Shown here: in pieces, positions 1 through 12,952 of the stretch
Position numbering within the stretch: the first letter of the stretch is position 1
How the letters are laid out: each line of letters opens with the position of its first letter
From: Amanita rubescens
Lineage: Eukaryota > Basidiomycota > Agaricomycetes > Agaricales > Amanitaceae
NCBI GenBank assembly: GCA_015039365.1
Contig: WION01000180.1
Span: 45,260-109,259 of the forward strand
Direction: 5' to 3'
DNA length: 64,000 nt
The notes under the pieces: model-generated
Seen by the model: only the letters and a program-made list of their open reading frames with translations
The model's database searches: none
What the model was told of the DNA's origin: nothing
Position numbers and translations under genes: made by a program

Positions 1-506
1 ATGCCGGGAACAAGTACAACTTGTGTCATTGTAAGTTTTTGATTTTCACCGGCCACTGTCTCTGACTTGCGGTCCTAGTCTGGAGCAACTTTGAAATAGC
101 AGATATGGACTTTTGGCGCGGTCCCGCGTATACGGATTTCTTTAATTATCTAGATGGTACAGGCGGGTTTTACTACGAGGTGGGTGCTATGTTGGAGTAT
201 CGAACTGCTAGATGAGTTGATGCGTCTTCAGCGTTGGGGTGACGCACCCGTACATAGCATCGCAGCTGCGTTGTTCGCCAAAAAGGAGCAGATACATTTC
301 TGGGACGAAATCGGGTACGAACATAACCCGTATACGCATTGCCCCCAAAAAGAGGAGGCCTGGAAGCAAGGGAAGTGTTCGTGCAGCCAGCAGAGGAGTT
401 TTGGTAAGCATCATCGAGGAATCTAGTAGAGCTGGCTGATCCTGTGACTACAGATTATGATGGGTACTCATGTATGAGACGCTGGGATCAGTTGATGGCG
501 AAATAG
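1..506 (+). CDS. GT15 alpha-1,2-mannosyltransferase (Kre2/Ktr/Mnt1 family), C-terminal part
   Basis: The gene enters from the left edge, so its start is missing. Exons read at 1-30, 79-179, 232-403 and 454-506 (stop TAG 504-506), joined by introns with clear GT and AG ends. Decoded segments include GGFYYE, RWGDAPVHSIAAAL, FWDEIGYEHNPYTHCP and the short tail YDGYSC. These are the signature blocks near the end of Golgi GT15 enzymes, which transfer mannose from GDP-mannose onto O- and N-linked glycans in the Golgi lumen. The N-terminal signal anchor would lie outside the window. The identification is firm from motifs. Which KTR paralogue it is cannot be told. Confidence 0.9.
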
Positions 507-633
507 TAAATGATATGATATGTATCCGTAGTTATGTCGCGAAGAAAGTGGGCAAACTAGATTTAAAAAGTCACGTGATCTCGAATGACAGTTCGTCATT
601 GCGCGCAAGACTGCAACTTAGCGCTCGCAAGTC

Positions 634-3600
634 ATGAGTTCGCTAGCGTTTCTCGTGACGGAGCTTCAGGCTGGTTTGGTTTCTATTTCACATATCTTGC
701 AACCCTGACACGTCCGTGTACAGTCGCTCGCCAGCGAAACTCGTCGCAAGCATCCCGAAATTCGTGAGGTGTTTGTTTTTCCGCGTGCGTTGCGTAACAT
801 AATACGTGACTGATGGAGGATTTACTAGGCTGCTGAGAAATCGCTGGCGATTCTGAGGGCATCTCCCGAGCAGGCAACGGCTAAACTTGCTTCCGGTGCG
901 TTTCGTGGGCTGATTTTGGGCTTAGTACGAACTAACATCATTGTTGACGCAGATGGACCCCAGTCGAGCGACTTGTTACGGCCAGTGTTTATGGGATGCG
1001 CGACGAAGAATCCGAAAGTGGTGGCAATATCCTTGGGCTCGTTGCAGCGTTTGATAGCGCTCAAAGCCGTGCCTCGTTCCGCTGTCCCGCTTATTATCAA
1101 CACGATGAGGGATGCCATGTCCCAAGGCGTCGATATTCAACTCCGTATACTGCAGACCCTCGTATCCCTGATCACAAACTTTACTGCCATTCATGACGAG
1201 TTGTTGGGCGAGGTGCGAAATCTTCCATAGTTACCAGAGCGTATGCCTGACGTTCATACCTAGGCGCTTCTTCTCTGCTTCAAATTGCAAGAATCGAAGA
1301 TTGCGGTTGTGTCTTCCACGGCTGCCGCCACGTTGAGACAGCTCGTGATGTTTGTGGTGGACAAGATGGTGATTGAAGACAAGCAGGACGATGTCAAGGT
1401 TGAAGATTTAACAGAAGTGACGCTCCCGGACGAGACGAAGAAGAAACTAGGTCCTTCTTCGAAAGATGCGTATTCGGTGCTGGAAGACCTTTGCCTCCTA
1501 GCCAACTCGGAAAAACCTTATTTTTTGAAGCTTGACTTTCTTCACAAGACGTTTGCGCTAGAGTTGATCGAGAGCGTATTGACGAACTATCATGAGCTAT
1601 TTCGAAAGGCGAGTCACGCTACCGTTTATAACCTAGTCTTACTCACGCCCCTCTCTTGGGTATATAGCACAATGAATTTTTACTTTTGCTACGGCATCAT
1701 CTATGTCCGCTCCTACTCAAAGCCTTATCAGACCGACCATTATTCCCGTTGACCTTGAGATGCACTCGCGTCGTGTTTCTGCTCCTCAAGCAATTTTCAT
1801 TCGAACTCGAAACTGAAGCAGAAGTTTTTCTCATGCTACTGATCAAAATTGTTGGTGAAGATGCAGACGTTGTGGACAACAGCTCGTATCCCAATAGGCC
1901 GCAATGGATGCGCGTCTTGGCTATGGAAATCCTTAGAGGGTATATCCTCACCTGCTTCTTTTATCCTCTAACTGATCGAGTATTCCTAGGCTTTGCAACG
2001 ACGCTGAGCTCATACGGATCATTTGGGATCGATATGACGCCAAGGACAATGGATCAAAAGTTTTTACTTCTCTGGTGGCTGCTCTGAAGCGTCTGGTGAC
2101 CGAAAAACCGGCATTGTTGGGAGTAGCAACGCAAATGAGTGGTGTTGGCATCAGTGGAGATGGGACCATGATGGGCCATACACTTGACGTTAGTACAGTG
2201 GCCGGAAGAGTGGCCACGGCAGCGAGCGCAACGGTATCTGGCGTTGTTGGTATGATGGGACCAACCTCAGGGTTGAGTGTACAAGGATCCTCTATGAAGC
2301 TTCAATGGTGCGCTTTTTGGGTTGATCACGTCTATCTAGCCCTCTGACGTGTCATCAGCATAGATCAACTCGATAAAGCGGATGCGCCCCCAATTCCCGA
2401 ATCATATATCTATCTTCTGGCGGTTCATGCTATCGCGGCCTTGTGTGAAGGTTTCGCAGGATTCACAGGACCACTGTATGATTTACTCGTCGTACGAAGA
2501 CCGCGGGCTCCTGGAGACGCGTTAATTCGTGCTCCTCCAGCTCTTGACCTACCTTCTCTTCCGTCTGAAGAACAATCAACGAGACACCTCTACATGGTCC
2601 GGGATATCATCGAGAGTGGTTGGCCAGCTCTTTTGGCCGCTCTTTCCTTCATCATTGGGACCAACCTGTCCGATGAGCTTTTCGTGGAAGTTCTCACGAG
2701 CTATGAAGCCATGCTCAACGTTGCTGGGATGTTGGGCCTCACAACCCCGAGAGACGCGTTTTTCACGAGTCTCGCAAAATTGGCAGTTCCATCGCGTGTC
2801 GTGTCCAGCCTTGACTCTTATACCGATGCCCAAATGCCTCGCATCATGAGCCCATCGATAACAGAAAATCTGGGTCTGGCCGCGCCATCTCAACATGCTC
2901 CCGGCTTGTCGGAGAGGAATATGGCGTGTTTGAAAGTATTCGTTTCCAGCGCGTTGTCTCTAGCGGGTAGTCTCGGAGAGAGCTGGTACCAGATTTTAGA
3001 GGCTTTGCAAAATGCAGACTATGTCTTGACGTTCAAAGGGACGAATACGGGGCCTAGCAAACGAGGCACGCTCAGTCCAACTTTGCCTAGCAGTCGATCA
3101 GCATCTGTATCAAGTCAATCATCAGTTCCAACCGCGGCGGCGCAAGCATCGAAGCCTCCGATCTTGTCAGATCTGGACTCGGAGACGCTACAAGCCGCCA
3201 TTCAGCGTTTGTTCGATGCGTCGAAGAATCTAGAGGATACTGCGTTCAAGGATTTCATCAATGCGCTGTGTAGACTGAGCTTCGAGATGATAAGCATGCA
3301 ATCCGAATCTGGTGGGTTCGGATTCGGTTTGATACCAGAAGACGAGAGCTTGGATGACACCGCGAGTCTGAGTTCCGCGGTGTTGACTCCAAAGAAGGAT
3401 GCGGCGCATAGGAGGAGGGTTAGTGGCATTTATGTTCCACGAACGCTGGTTAGTTCCCTGTCTGTGATTCCTCGATATCTTCTGATTGTTAATAGAGAAC
3501 AGGGGACTTTGGATTGACGAAATTGGGAGGCGTTGCGATGCTCAACATACATAGGTTGATATATCGCTCGCCTGACATTGCATGGTACACGACGACAATG

Positions 3601-6600
3601 CATCTGCTCTCTGTGATCCGGTTGTCCTCTGCTCCGCAAGCCGTTCGCGTCCAGGCAGCGCGGGTATTGGATGAGGTACTCTTGGTTGTTCCTCGAAACT
3701 TGACGAGCACTGGGGATCTTCAAGCTCAAGTTCAAAGAAGGGTGCTCGATGTTTTAGCTCAGCAGGTGGTGCCGGAAATCTCGGTTTCTGCGGCGAGTTC
3801 AAATACAAGTATTGAGCTACGCAGAATGGGACTGGAAACACTCCACCAGATCTTGCAGTCTTCAGGACACACACTTGTAGTTGGGTGGGAGACCATATTC
3901 CACATGCTAGAGAGCGTCTGCAGACCTACTCTCCCCCTCCGTTCGGTTTCTACTGATTCAGTATCAGCCCTCAGTCAGCCTCCCGATTCACCGGTCAGCA
4001 GATTGAAACCGCTACCTTCAGGACTAGGCTACGGTGCGCCCAGTGACAAGGGACACAACTCGCTCGTCAAGATTGCATTCCTCTCATTAACGCTTGTATG
4101 CGATTCCGTGTCCTCACTTTCCCCTGAACACCTGCGGCTCTGCATCAGTACCCTTGGGCAGTTTGGTCGACAGTCTGATACAAATATTGCTCTCACTGCC
4201 GCTGCAAGTTTACTTTGGAGCGTGTCGGACGCTATTCAGGCGAAGCGAAAGAATGCAGAGCAGGAACCACAGTACAGCGAGCTGTGGTTGTTTCTGCTTT
4301 CAGAGGAACTGGGATTGTGTACCGACGTGCGACCTGAAGTTCGTGACGGGGCTACCCAGACGCTCTTCCGGACGATCCAGCTCTATGGGTCTACGCTCAG
4401 CACGGAGATGTGGGATCAATGCATTTGGAGAGTCACGTTCCCATTGCTTGATGCGCTGACGACCGAGATTCGGCAGCAAGCCTCTGCAGGTGATGCAGAC
4501 CTGTCGGGGGAAACGTCATGGGACGAGTCGAAGATTCTCGCACTGCAATCCATTGGGGCCATCTTCCATGAATTCCTCGTGTCTAGGATTATGACCCTCG
4601 AATCGTTCCAAACCGCCTGGGAGACGTTCGTCCGTCACATCCAGGATTCCGTTCTGTTGGACAACCGGTCTATTAGTGCCCCTGCTCTGAGGTGTCTCGA
4701 AAAGGCGATTAAAGCTTCTTCAGCGACTCGGGATGAACGAAAGGCACGCATTGAAGGTGTCCATGCCCAAGTTTGGGGCCTGATCGATACGCTAGGCGAT
4801 GCGGTTTTGAGCCGAGTTGAAGCGCGGTCACCTTCGGAGATGACGCCCAATTCGCCGTTTACGCAGGAGTCTCTCGTTGCATTTGTGAATGTCATTCAGT
4901 GCACAAGGAGTGTTAGCCATTTAGTGGAGGGTGGAGAGTGGCAGCTAGACCGGTTGACGCGGTTGATGGCCATTCTAAAAGGTATGATTTCGAACCAAGA
5001 TGGCCGTACCGAGGCTAACAGATTACAGGCGTATTAACGTACCCCAATTCTCCTGACTATAGATCTGACATTGATGCGTTGTCTCCATTGCAGGTATGTT
5101 CAACGCATAGTTGTCACCAACAAAATCGCTCATAATTGATGATAGTCAGTCATCATGGACACTGTTCTCGATATCAACCTCTCAAGTCCCGGTACACCAT
5201 CACTCGTCATCCGGGATATGTCAGAATACGCAACCTTTCCATTTCTCGCATCATTTGATTTACAAAATCAAAACTCGAAGACAGCCCCGAGTAAGGTCAC
5301 TTATGTCGCATTGTCAAAAAAGGCGATGCCACTGCTCGTCGATTTGTACCTGAGGTTCAAGGACAACGTAGATCTATACATGGACGGGACGATGGAGGCA
5401 TTACTATCTGCATACTCGATACCCATCAAGATGAAGCATGATTGCCCTCCGTCATCCAAGTTCGGCAATGATCCGCCACTATGGAAGACGGCTACAGAAT
5501 GTTTCCTTCGTATTGTAAAGGATTGCGCGGTCCAGATGAAGCGCCTAGACGAAAGTTAGTATATATCCTATGTGCTCACCGGTGTTTAGGTTGACGTTGA
5601 TCTTACACAGAGCTTACTAATGAGCGGATAGAAGTCATCTGGAGACAGATACTAGACGTCTTTCGTGGTGGAATCCTCGTGGATCGGTATGTACATACGT
5701 ATATGCAACGTCTACCGTTCTTGACGCGATCCTAGGTCACAAGCAGAGTCATTCCCGCTCGAAGTACAAGAGGAAGAAGAGACCTTTGACCTATCTCTCA
5801 TCAGCGCACTGGAAATTGACGTTGTTCCTTACCTGGGAGATACTCGAATCCCGGATTATCTTGTTTCACAACTGGGTTCCATTCTATACCAAGGAAGTCA
5901 GCTACGTAAGACCATTGAGCGACCGAATGGAAATGTACTACAAGCGAACGGTTATCCGGCTATAGAAACGATTGAAATGAACAAACATAACGAAAAGGGG
6001 ACGACGGAAATGGGCTCGGCATTGCCTCGCGAGCGATTCTCCTACTGGTGCTTTGATCTTTTGTTTCTTGTATGTTCAAACACTACCAAGGGTACGTCAA
6101 GAGTCTCTTCACTAGACTTCCACTGACAAATTGTCATGTAGAGAATGAACTGTCTCGACGACGCCTGGCGACGCTTACCCTTCCCTCTTTGCTAAATCGT
6201 TGTCGTGCGGCATTAGTGGATTACGTTGCAGACGAATGTTTACGAGGAAATGTTCCATTCCCCCGGGTTGTGGAAGAAGAGCTGCTCTACGTGCTGCGTA
6301 AGCTACTGGAGCTGCAGCTCTGGCCTGGAACGCTCTGGGCTGCTCTGTCGAATAACACTACACAGAATTCAATTCAACAGTCGATCATGGCTTCTGCAGA
6401 TGCGACACCTTCGCTACTAGTAGCCGACGCCGTAAAACGCTCTTCTGTTGCCCACTTGTTCCATTTCTACTCAGTGTTGGTTGAAATTGCTTCTAAACCC
6501 CGGCGGACGCCAGCTCTGCCCGTGGTTGTGAAGAATAGCAGGGCACCATTGTTGCCTATGAGATTGCAGCAGAAGACACCTGAGCAACCAAGCGCGGTGG

Positions 6601-6671
6601 AGGTGGATGCTCGAGATCTAGCGCGCAATTGCCTCAAGGAGATTGGAAGAGAAATGGGTATTCCGTACTGA
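634..6671 (+). CDS. MON2: MON2 homologue, trans-Golgi/endosome trafficking scaffold
   Basis: Thirteen exons can be traced: 634-678 (or to 669), 724-768, 829-1212, 1264-1608, 1668-1939, 1990-2307, 2359-3448, 3496-4981, 5029-5093, 5146-5554, 5632-5686, 5736-6069 and about 6144-6671. They sum to 5376 nt, or 1791 residues. The N-terminus (SSLAFLVTELQ, RRKHPEIREAAEKSL) and the block SKIAVVSSTAAATLRQLVMF match the DCB region of MON2. The rest is helical-repeat protein related to large Arf-GEFs but without a Sec7 domain. In yeast Mon2 works with Dop1 and Neo1 in endosome-to-Golgi traffic. The intron at 1609-1667 has a GC donor. The first intron has either a GTTTCT or a GC donor, so exon 1 is uncertain by three codons. 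The divergent N-terminal spacing and full length suggest a functional gene. Confidence 0.93.
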
Positions 6672-6977
6672 TGGATTGACTGCGTCCGATGAGTAGGGTA
6701 CGATATATTTAATCAATTTGTATCATATGGGAAATCTACAGATCAATGTTTGAGTCAAACTCTCGCTTCCAGTTTTGAAGAGAAGATTTGGGAACCAAGA
6801 TCAGGTGCTGGACAGAGATGTCGCGCTAATGCTTGAGATAGGCCAGGAGTGATCTGGTTTGAAGAACCTTGCCCAAACCTGAAGTTCGTAAGTCACGCGT
6901 CACGGACCAAGGTTATGGCAGTGGACGTACCGGTGTTTGGGTGTGTTTGCCAAGTTGCCGTACCCTCTCTCACCTTC

Positions 6978-9900
6978 ATGAAAACATTAAAACGAGTGAA
7001 AGACAAAGTCAGGCGGCGCCTCAAACTATTCAGTCCCCACTCCTCTCGCCCAGCCTCTCCGCAGAATGCGGGGGCTTCTCCACCCGGTGTGCTACTTCAT
7101 CTCCCGGAGATAGATGAACACTGATAAGGTTAATCAAAGATACCCAGCTGCCAGAGATCAATGATGCGACACCTGGGGATTCTGCACTCAAGCCACCTCC
7201 GAGTCGAGATCTCTCAAATGAGCAAAGTGCGTACATTCCACACTTCCACCAAATCCTCATCTCAAGTTTGAATGGATTATAGCCATCTCAAAAGTGGAGG
7301 AATATCTCTCGCTGGGTTTGAATGGCCTCAAGCTGTTCTTGCGCCATTTCGAACCGTTTTTGGCGGGCACTGTGTTCAAGGCACCCGTCGCTGTCATCAA
7401 TTCCCTAATTGACCTCTCAGAGGTTTGCTCGTCCTCCAAGCTGATTACAGCGATTACTGACGCGGTTTTGTTTCAGGCTATCTCTGATAACAACCGTGCA
7501 ATGAAAGCTCTGATGGTTAAGCTCATCGATCGTGTCAAGGTTATGAGCGAAGCATGTAATGATGCTCAGTCAAGTGAGGCCAAGAAAAGGATAGATGAGT
7601 TCATCGGGTATGGCCTTCCAATCCATTGGTCAACCTGCAGCTAATATATTGTTCAATGATCAGGGTCCTGGTCCACGATTGTAACAAGGTGCAGAAATTA
7701 CGCACAGACCCGAGCTGGAAGAAAGTGCTCACCAACGAGGAAGTAACCAAAAAGATTCAAGGTATCATCCAGGGAATGGATCAGGCGCTAGCAATGTTTC
7801 AGGTATTGTTTCATACTATTAAATTGGTTTTATCATGAACCGTCATTTAGGTCAAGGTTATTTTGAATATTGAGCGAGACATAGGCAGAATTCAGGATGC
7901 CCTTGACGTACGGGTTAAATATTTCACCTTTACTAGCCAAGCTAAGGGGACTTCAGGGAATACGATTAGAATCTTGGCCTCGCATCGATAGAGCGCGATA
8001 CAACGTATCTCTATCACGTTCCGCATGTACACCAGGCACTCGCGTTGACATTCTTCGCCGCATACATGATTGGGCATTAGACCGGTCGTCAAATAGCGCA
8101 CCTATTTATTGGCTGTCTGGAATGGGTGGTACTGGGAAGTCAACCATTGCCTTTACCATTGCAGACATGTTCGACGATGCCAAACAGCAGAAAGATCCAA
8201 GAATACTAGGTGCTACATACTTCTGTTCCCGGCAGGATGGTCAACTGAAGAATTTATTCAATATCATCCCTACTGTATCACGCCAACTCGCTGGCCATGT
8301 ACGCTCCTACGCCGATGCTCTCCTTCATACTAATGTCGACGTCGCCACTGTCGCTGACCTACGACGTCAAATACGAGAGCTATTGGTTAACCCCTGGCAA
8401 GAATCTCTTGAGAAACGCGCCAAGCTTTCAAAGGATTATCTCATAGTAATCGATGCATTGGATGAGTTTGAAAATGAGAAGGGTTCGGAGTTCTTACGAG
8501 GACTGATGGATACCGTTGCGGATGGACATCTTCGAGGTCTCAAATTCCTTGTTACGAGCCGCCCACATCCGCAGATAGCTGAACGTGGGAGGTCACTGCC
8601 CCATAATGCTATTTTTAGGCTGGAGGAGGTTGGTACGCATGAGATGGAAGCGGATATTGGAAAGTTTTTGCGGAGCGAGTTACAGGATTTGAACGACAGT
8701 CAAATCCAAGACATTGTGAAACGGTCGAATGGTCTATTCATCTTTGCCGCAACTGTAGTCAAGTATATTAATAACCCCAGCGGACGGTCACTTCGTGAAA
8801 AACAAAAAGCTTTACAACATCTGCTACGGGACTGGCCAGTTGGGAAAGGACTGGATATCGATGCGCTATACCAGCAGATCTTGGTGTCGGCACTGTCAGA
8901 ACACGATTGCGAGGACCGCAATTATCGTCTCGGAATCCTCCATATCATTTTGTGTGCTGCAGAACCCCTCTCAGCTTCTGATGTTGCAGACCTCTGTAAC
9001 CTCGATATTGAGACCATTCAAAAGCTTCTAGGTTCATTTCATGCTGCACTTTACATATCCCAAAACGACGACCGAATTTACTCGTATCACACAACCTTCC
9101 AAGAGTTTTTCTTCGATGAAAAACGTTCATCCAATGTCAAAGTATCTGGTTCGACCGAATCTCTCAACGTCTTTTGTGATTAGTCATTCATTCATGCATC
9201 CCTGGCCAACCGCTGTTTCCGTACAATGAAAGATCTTCGCTTCAATATTTGCGACCTTCCATCGTCTTTCTTATACGATCATGAGGTTGATGGCCTTGAT
9301 GATCGAATCAAGAAGAAAGTTAATGAGATCCTGTGTTATAGCTCACGACACTGGGGATACCATTTGGCAAAAGCGGAGTCAAAGGACAGTGAAAATGAAT
9401 TACTGCAATTACTCATTGAATTTCTCGACAACAAACTGCTTTTTTGGATTGAGGTGATGAACTTGATTCATTCAAAGGGACAATGCATCCGTCAGCTTCA
9501 GGATGCTATTGGATGGCTACAAAAGGTATGAGATATTCACTGCCAGAGAATACAAATTGTTAACATTGTTCATGTATGGAACTTTAGCATCAGAATGATC
9601 CTGCTCGCATCTCATACCTCAGTGATGCAAAACAATTCATAACAGTTTTCTGTGGAACTGAGATGTCTAAGAGTACACCTCACTTGTACATCTCTTGCCT
9701 GGCGATGCGGCCTCCTGCCAGCCCGATGTCAATGTTATGGAGACCACGGTTTACAAAAATTCCATCAACTCAGATCCGAGGTAATCTCCATAACCTTTTA
9801 ATATCGAAACAAGCTGGTGGCAATATTAACTCTGTTGCATTTTCACCTGATGGTTCACGCATTATTGCTGGGATAGATGATGGGACAGTACAGGTGTGGG

Positions 9901-11871
9901 ATGCAATGAGTGGGGAGGAGTTGAAGAGTCTTTCTGGGCACATGGGCAGGGTCATGTCTGTTGCATTTTCGCCTGATGGCTCTCGCATTGTTTCTTGCTC
10001 ATTTAAGACAATACGAGTGTGGGATGCAACAAGTGGAGAGGAGTCAAAGACTCTTGCTGGACACATGGATATGGTCACATCCATTGCATTTTCACATGAT
10101 GGTTCATGCATTATTTCTGGGTCAGATGACAGGACAGTACGAGTGTGGGATGCAACAAGTGGTGAGGAGTTGAAGAGTCTTGCAGTGGGGCACCCAGTCA
10201 CAACCAGATTTGCATTTTCACCTGATTGCTCACACATTGTTTTTGGGTCAAATGACAAGACAGTGCGAGTGTTGGATGCAAAAAGCAGGGAGGAGAAGAC
10301 TTTTTGTGGGCACACAGACTTGGTCATGTCTGTTGCATTTTCACCACCTGATGGTTCACACATCATTTCAGGGTCAAATGACAAGACAGTACGAGTGTGG
10401 AATGCAGCAACTGGGGAGCAGTTGAAGATTCTTTATGGGCACTTGAACTGGGTCACATCTGTTGCATTTTCACCTGATGGTTCACATATTATTTCTGGGT
10501 CAGTTGACAAGACAGTACAAGTGTGGGATGCAATTAGTGGGGAGCAGTTAAAGAGTCTTTATGGGCACACAGAAGCAGTTTGGTCTGTTGCATTTTCATC
10601 TGATGGTTCACGCATTATTTCTGGGTCAGTTGATGAGACAGTACGAGTATGGGATGCAGTAAGTGGTGGGGAGAGTCTTGCTGGGCATACAGGCCAGATC
10701 ACATCCATTGCATTTTCACCTGATGGTTCACACATTGTTTCTGGGTCAGTTGACAGGACAGTACGAGTGTGGGATGCAACAAATGGGAAGGAGTTGAAGA
10801 CCCTTTCTGGGCACACAAATGTGGTCACATCCATTGGATTCTCACATGATGGTTCACACATTGTTTCTGGGTCACAAGACATGACAGTACGAGTGTGGGA
10901 TGCAACAAGTGGGTTGGTGTTAAAGACCCTTGCTGGGCACATGAGCTCAGTTTTATCTGTTGCATTTTCTTGTGATGACTCACGCATTATTTCTGGATCA
11001 ATGGACAGCACAGTACGAGTGTGGGATGCAATGAGTGGAGAGGAGTTGAAGAGTCTCAAAGGGCACACAGACTGGGTCATGTCTGTTGCATTTTCACCTG
11101 ATGGTTTGCACATTATTTCTGGGTCAGTGGACAAGACAGTACGAGTGTGGGATGCAATAAATGGTGGGGAGAGTCTTGTTGGGCACACAGCTGAAGCCAC
11201 ATCCATTGCATTTTCACCTGATGGCTCACACATTATTGCAGGATTGATGGACAGGACAGTACGAGTGTGGGATGCAATGAGCAGGGAGGAGTTGAAGAGT
11301 CTTTCTGGGCACACAGCCTGGGTCATGTCTGTTGCATTTTCACCTGATGGTTCACACATTATTTCTGGGTCACATGACAAGACAGTACGAGTGTGGGATG
11401 CAACAAGTGGGAAGGAGTTGAAGCTTCTTGCTGGGCACACAGACTTAGTCACATCTGTTGCATTTTCACCTGATGGTTCATGCATCATTTCTGGGTCACA
11501 TGACAAGACAATACGGGTGTGGGATGCAAAAGTATGTGGACAGGAGCTGAAGAACCTTGAAGTTGGGTACATGAACCAAGTGAGTTATTTCATTGGACCT
11601 GTGAACTTTTTTAATTTCCAACCTTATGCAGACTATTTCTGGGATGGAATCACCCCCACATTGGTCACTAATGAATGAAGGTTGGATTGTAAAGAGTGAT
11701 CACACTGACTCAGAAGATAGACTGATGATGGTAACATTCCCACACCATACAGTCTTTGATCCTTGTTCTACACAGACCCTAATTTCCCAAGAAGGCTCAG
11801 CTTCAGTGGACATTTCTGGTTGTACACTTGGTCCTGGTTGGGAGGCTTGTTATACCCCATCTGAACAATGA
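6978..11871 (+). CDS. NACHT-WD40 NLR-like protein, with an in-frame TAG
   Basis: Exons 6978-7086, 7140-7226, 7283-7607, 7664-7802, 7851-7907, 7957-9525, 9588-11579 and 11632-11871 sum to 4518 nt (1505 codons plus stop). Order: a basic, proline-rich leader; a helical N-terminal region (about residues 70-215) resembling HeLo/MLKL-like domains; a NACHT ATPase with P-loop GMGGTGKS and Walker B LIVIDALDEFE; a helical linker; 14 WD40 repeats; and a conserved tail (DGWI-like, SGCTLG, CYTP). Fungal NLRs of this build act in non-self recognition and regulated cell death. A TAG at 9181-9183 lies in frame inside the linker, at a place where relatives carry a conserved FCD...H block. It may be a null allele, be read through, or be removed by a 42-nt GTATCT...TTAG segment (9142-9183). 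Everything else is intact. Confidence 0.88.
9820..11572 (+). repeat. 14 tandem WD40 repeats (about 125 bp units)
   Basis: I count fourteen consecutive units of the form V-x-SVAFSPDGS-x-IISGS-x-D-x-TVRVWDA, each followed by ...GH. Fourteen equals two seven-bladed propellers. The units are so alike in DNA that homogenisation by recombination is likely. The varied positions cluster just before the SVAF strand (for example TDW, LNW, MGR, TEA, TGQ) and around SGS-x-D-x-T, the exposed faces used for recognition in this protein class. A long open frame on the opposite strand is a by-product of this repetition. Confidence 0.9.
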
Positions 11872-12741
11872 AATATCCACATGCTGGATTGGGGCTTTTA
11901 GAAATTATATATTTCTTTTAAAACAATGAGGTACATACTATGAATTACTTTTTGGATTGGTTTCTTGCTGTACTACTAGTATACATCAAAGCATCTAGTG
12001 CCGATTAAAAACCCTCAAACCTTGCAGTATGGGATACTATTGAGAATTCTCAGATTAAGAAAGAGGGGGTAAGGACTTGTTTTGTACAGCTAGTAGAGGG
12101 CCTTGGCAAACTCATGGTAGGATCAAGGGACAGTGGAAAAAAATGAAGCTATTGGAATCTAACCAAGTGTTTGTTACAACTGACTACCAATGTAGTACTA
12201 ATGGCAGTTGTATGACCCTCAAATATACTTACATAGTAGTGTGCTTTAGATGTTTAGAAATGCTGTTATGAACTTGTTAACCTCAACCTAAGTTGCAACA
12301 GCAACTCTAGTCATGATTACAAGTCTAAGTCAAATGGCAATTGAGATTATAAGTTGAATATCAAATCAAGACATTGACTTGATACCTGAGGATGAGTGTG
12401 GCACAAGTGAGTCAATGAGTTTATGGAAACAAGTTATTGGACAGCTAAGTTGAACTTCATCAGGTAAAAGGGAAAAAAACTAATCCTGTCTAATAGTTTG
12501 TCTAATTGTGTCTGATGAGGGTCAGTGCAAAGGAAGAGAGGGAAATTGGCTAGTTAGTAACCCAGGTTACAAGGAATGTAGATTATTATGATGTCATTTT
12601 ACCAGTTACACAGATATGTAGCTATACAATGCTAGACTAGTACAACATCAGACAAAATGAAAGTATGTTACTAGTCAGTCTTGTTCAGGCAGCTAGATAA
12701 TCAGACAGTCATACAATAACAAACAGGCAGATCACCAGAGT
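11872..12741. other. AT-rich intergenic DNA with a decayed LTR remnant
   Basis: I see no gene here. From about 12266 a stretch (TGTTATGAACTTGTTAACC...) matches, in opposite orientation, the solo LTR at 57992-58449 over roughly 130 bp, including CTAAGTTGCAACAGCAACTC. It is a worn relative of the Gypsy LTR family. The rest is AT-rich without recognisable features. Confidence 0.5.
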
Positions 12742-12952
12742 GCTATTGTCATATCCCGTTCTGGACTCCACCCAAACTCCGTGACCTCGGACCCCGATGG
12801 ACTCCAGACTATACCCATGACCATTTTCCACTCATGTCGCATCTCATATCAAGCCTATGCCAAAACTCCGAAAACTCCGTCACAACTCCGTCACACCTCC
12901 ATCACAACTCTGTGCTTGGACTCCATACTTTCCCTGACATTCACTAAGTTCC

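Noticed and set aside
9770..11572. Long open frames on the minus strand (204 and 337 codons) across the WD40 region
   Set aside because: They are the mirror of the repeated sense codons and show only repetitive low-complexity products. The plus strand has clear WD40 units in phase with the NLR exons.
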